Assembly: GCA_041752315.1 (NCBI GenBank)
Contig: JBGSHJ010000043.1
Span: forward strand, 1 to 64,000
DNA: 64,000 bases
Direction: 5' to 3'
Source of the DNA: SYFY01 sp041752315
Lineage (GTDB): Bacteria; Pseudomonadota; Gammaproteobacteria; Pseudomonadales; Azotimanducaceae
In this document: piece after piece, positions 61,813-64,000 of the stretch
How the letters are laid out: each line of letters begins with the position of its first letter
How positions within the stretch are numbered: position 1 is the first letter of the stretch
Program-made: the position numbers and the translations under genes
The notes under the pieces: model-generated
What the model was told of the DNA's origin: nothing
The model's database searches: none
The model's input: only the letters and a program-made list of their open reading frames with translations

Positions 61813-63110
61813 CACCAGTTGGCCAGTTCGCGTTCGATCTGTGCACCATACTGCGCGACAGCCTCGTTGTATCGACGTGGCAGGTGGTATTCCGGGAACA
61901 GGTCCTTGGTTGGCTTGTAGTCACGCAGGACCTGCTTGGCGACCGTCACCTTGTGCACTTCTGTCGGGCCGTCGGCCAGACCCATGGTGTAGGAACCGAT
62001 CAGCATGCCGGTGAACGGCATTTCATTGGACACCCCGATGGAGCCGTGCAGATGCAGCGCACGTGACACCACGTCGTGGTAGACCTTCGGCATCAATGCC
62101 TTGATGGCGGCAATATCCTTGCGCACCATCATGTAGTCCTTGTACTGGTCGATGCGCCACGCGGTACGCAGCACGATCAGCCGGAACTGTTCCATTTCCA
62201 TCCAGGAGTCGGCAATTTTTTCCTGCACACTCTGTTTGTCGGCCAGGACTTCACCCTTGGTCGAGCGAGACAGTACCCGTTCACACATCATGTCGAAGGC
62301 CCGCTGCAACTGACCCATGGTACGCATCGCGTGATGGATGCGACCGCCGCCCAGACGTGTCTGCGCAACGGCAAATGCCTGGCCACGGGCACCCAGCATG
62401 TTGGTCTTTGGAATGCGGACGTTTTCATAGCGGATGTAGGCGTGGCTGCCGTGTCCACGAGGTTCTGTGCCAACCCCGGTGTTGCGAACGATGTTGATAC
62501 CGGGCGTTTCACTGGGCACGATGAACATCGTCATGCGCTTGTGCGGCGCGGCATCGGGATCGGTGACCGCCATGACGATCAGGAACGAGGCCCAGCGCGC
62601 GTTCGAAGAAAACCACTTTTCGCCGTTGATGACAAAGTCATCACCGTCCTGCGTGGCGCGGCAGGTGAACATCGTCGGGTCGGCCCCGCCGAGCGGCTCC
62701 GTCATGGAAAAACAGGACACGATCTCGCCATCCAGCAACGGTTGCAGGTAGCGGGCCTTGTGCTCCCTGGTGCCGTAGTGGGCGAGGATTTCGGAATTGC
62801 CCGTGTCCGGTGCCTGACATCCAAAGGTGATGGGCGCAAATCTCGATTTGCCGAGCACCTCGTTCATCAGTGCAAGCTTCAGTTGACCAAAACCCGGTCC
62901 ACCAAGATCCGGGCCCAGATGACAGGCCCACAGACCACGCTCCTTGACCTCCTGTTGCAGTGGACGAACCAGACGGATGAAGTCCGGGTTTTTCACGTCG
63001 TAGGAGTCCTCCAGCACCATGTCCAGCGGTTCAACCTTCTCGCGCACAAAGGTCTCCATCCAGTCGAGCACCGGCTGGAATTCAGGATCGGTATCAAAGC
63101 CCCAGGACAT
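61812..63110 (-). CDS. Acyl-CoA dehydrogenase
   Basis: The 432-residue protein has the acyl-CoA dehydrogenase landmarks CFSMTEPLGGADPTMFTCRA (FAD/substrate strand), GEKWFSSNARWASFLIVMAV, TRLGGGRIHHAMRTMGQ and HLHGSIGVSNEMPFTGMLIG. It resembles the FadE-like group found with lipid and cyclic acid catabolism. The ATG at 63110 has GGGAG ten bases upstream. First gene of a two-gene leftward operon with the hydrolase; it diverges from the molybdenum hydroxylase genes. Confidence 0.92.
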   Translation of the reverse strand: MSWGFDTDPEFQPVLDWMETFVREKVEPLDMVLEDSYDVKNPDFIRLVRPLQQEVKERGLWACHLGPDLGGPGFGQLKLALMNEVLGKSRFAPITFGCQAPDTGNSEILAHYGTREHKARYLQPLLDGEIVSCFSMTEPLGGADPTMFTCRATQDGDDFVINGEKWFSSNARWASFLIVMAVTDPDAAPHKRMTMFIVPSETPGINIVRNTGVGTEPRGHGSHAYIRYENVRIPKTNMLGARGQAFAVAQTRLGGGRIHHAMRTMGQLQRAFDMMCERVLSRSTKGEVLADKQSVQEKIADSWMEMEQFRLIVLRTAWRIDQYKDYMMVRKDIAAIKALMPKVYHDVVSRALHLHGSIGVSNEMPFTGMLIGSYTMGLADGPTEVHKVTVAKQVLRDYKPTKDLFPEYHLPRRYNEAVAQYGAQIERELANW

Positions 63111-63241
63111 GTCAGGTCTCCCGTCTGTTGAATGAACCATGGCTTGTATTAGAGGCGAAGTTCCTGCGGACTGTCCACCAGGAGCGCGGCTGCGGTTGAT
63201 GACGTAGAATCCGTGGCCGTGTGTCCAGCTGGAGAGGATTG

Positions 63242-63769
63242 GTGATTGATCTGAATATCAATGGCCGTGTCGTGCAGGTCGATGTCGATCCGTCGACACC
63301 GCTTTTGTGGGTGATCCGGGAGCAACTCGGTCTCACCGGTACCAAGTTTGGTTGCGGGATAGCCCAGTGTGGTGCCTGCACCATTCACATGAACGGCGCT
63401 GCCGTCCGATCCTGTGTCACGCCAGTATCCGCAGTGGCAGGCACCGCGATCGTGACCATCGAAGGCCTCGCGGGTGATGGTCATCTGCATCCGGTGCAGC
63501 AGGCCTGGATCGATGAACAGGTGCCACAGTGCGGTTACTGCCAGTCCGGACAGATCATGTCGGCGGTCGCACTGCTGGCCAGCAACCCTTCGCCAGACGA
63601 CACGGCGATTACCGAAGCGATGCAGGGCAACATCTGTCGCTGCGGGATGTATGGTCGGATTCGCAAGGCGATACAGCGTGCCAGCGTCCCGACCGTCGAC
63701 CAGTTGGAGAGTGCGGTAAGTATCTACGAACCCTCGCTCGCAGGATTGAAGGAGGTGCAGCATGGGTAA
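63242..63769 (+). CDS. Isoquinoline 1-oxidoreductase alpha-type 2Fe-2S subunit
   Basis: The 175-residue protein has an N-terminal plant-type 2Fe-2S site (KFGCGIAQCGACTIHMNGAAVRSC split as GCGIAQCGAC and a later C) and a C-terminal helical 2Fe-2S domain (CGYCQSGQIMSA, NICRCGMYGRI). This is the small electron-transfer subunit of molybdenum hydroxylases of the xanthine dehydrogenase/IorA type. The GTG start fits the family (VIDLNINGRVVQV). It overlaps the large subunit gene by eight bases. Confidence 0.9.
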   Translation: MIDLNINGRVVQVDVDPSTPLLWVIREQLGLTGTKFGCGIAQCGACTIHMNGAAVRSCVTPVSAVAGTAIVTIEGLAGDGHLHPVQQAWIDEQVPQCGYCQSGQIMSAVALLASNPSPDDTAITEAMQGNICRCGMYGRIRKAIQRASVPTVDQLESAVSIYEPSLAGLKEVQHG

Positions 63770-64000
63770 GTGGACACGACGCGGTCTCATTACCGCTGGT
63801 GTAGTAGCGGGTGGCGCACTGGCAGTTGGCGTTGCGATTCGTCCCGGTCATCGTGTGCCTGCACTGGCTCCCCTGGTGGCTGGCGAAGGTGATCAGCTGG
63901 TCAACACATGGGTCATGATCGGCTCCGACAATACGGTTACGGCGATCGTGCCTCACTCCGAAATGGGGCAGGGTGCGCAGACTGCGCTGACGCAGATGCT
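63762..64000 (+). CDS. Molybdopterin hydroxylase large subunit (IorB-like), N-terminal part cut by window
   Basis: Only the first 79 codons are inside the window. The start has a twin-arginine export signal (WTRRGLITAGVVAGG), then the beginning of the aldehyde-oxidase-type domain (VNTWVMIGSDNTVTAIVPHS, EMGQGAQTALTQM), which matches the isoquinoline 1-oxidoreductase beta type. GGAGG stands seven bases upstream. With the preceding gene it would form a membrane- or periplasm-side Mo-pterin hydroxylase. Confidence 0.85.
   Translation, partial: MGKWTRRGLITAGVVAGGALAVGVAIRPGHRVPALAPLVAGEGDQLVNTWVMIGSDNTVTAIVPHSEMGQGAQTALTQM

Noticed and set aside
62076..63131. 351-codon plus-strand frame
   Set aside because: Antisense to the acyl-CoA dehydrogenase; no motifs.
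1..64000. CRISPR arrays, rRNA genes, riboswitches and replication origin
   Set aside because: No regularly spaced repeat array, rRNA-like stretch, known riboswitch core or DnaA-box cluster was seen when reading the window. The short tandem repeats found have no spacers.

Overview
The window looks like chromosome from a free-living Gammaproteobacterium, probably marine or environmental. It is moderately GC-rich and uses many GTG and TTG starts. It is rich in CoA-linked lipid or terpenoid catabolism: three clear acyl-CoA dehydrogenases plus one related flavoprotein, two crotonases, a CaiB-type CoA-transferase, an acyl-CoA ligase, hotdog thioesterases, two P450s and a GMC oxidoreductase. No rRNA, CRISPR array or replication origin was seen. 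The taxonomic placement is inferred from gene content only.

Layout. 1-911: relics of two unrelated transposases. 1038-7704: a sulfotransferase, then a leftward exopolysaccharide export operon (Wza-like exporter, outer-membrane barrel, Wzz/GumC chain-length protein, BY-kinase, ExeA-like ATPase) resembling the export core of exosortase (XrtA/PEP-CTERM) loci. 7996-16901: a beta-CASP metallo-beta-lactamase protein, then catabolic genes including a translationally coupled GMC oxidoreductase-DsrE-CaiB operon and a flavoprotein-ChbG-LldD operon. 17284-20410: two GT4 glycosyltransferases and a VanZ-like protein. 20652-32872: deazaflavin-type reductase, MFS transporter, RlmK-like methyltransferase, PRPP-synthase-like protein with thioredoxin, a divergent pair of VOC proteins, gamma-carbonic-anhydrase-like protein, two thioesterases, P450 and NUDIX. 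Two diverged copies of a multi-hairpin repeat lie here, at about 21.13 and 30.15 kb.

33043-40596: a beta-oxidation-like cluster (acyl-CoA dehydrogenase pair, crotonase-like protein, amidohydrolase, acyl-CoA ligase with a small Cys-containing protein, NTF2-like protein). 40737-46631: a decayed genomic island at tRNA-Arg(CCG). It is bounded by a 44-bp direct repeat of the tRNA 5' half and holds an integrase relic, IS66, IS6 and IS3 relics, one apparently intact MFS exporter and a GNAT fragment.

46737-48393: a hipBA toxin-antitoxin module just outside the island scar. 48751-56791: glutathione S-transferase, a compact PGRP-like amidase, P450, MFS transporter and a 1323-residue PilZ-DUF1631-GGDEF-EAL protein. 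56869-64000: SnoaL-like protein, SDR, AbgT and MFS transporters, alpha/beta hydrolase with acyl-CoA dehydrogenase, and the start of an isoquinoline-1-oxidoreductase-type molybdenum hydroxylase operon cut by the window edge.

How the parts may work together (inference): the export operon, the distant GT4/VanZ operon and the sulfotransferase could contribute to one sulfated surface polysaccharide, with the PilZ/EAL protein as a possible c-di-GMP input. The oxidoreductase and CoA genes look like scattered pieces of pathways for complex hydrophobic carboxylates.
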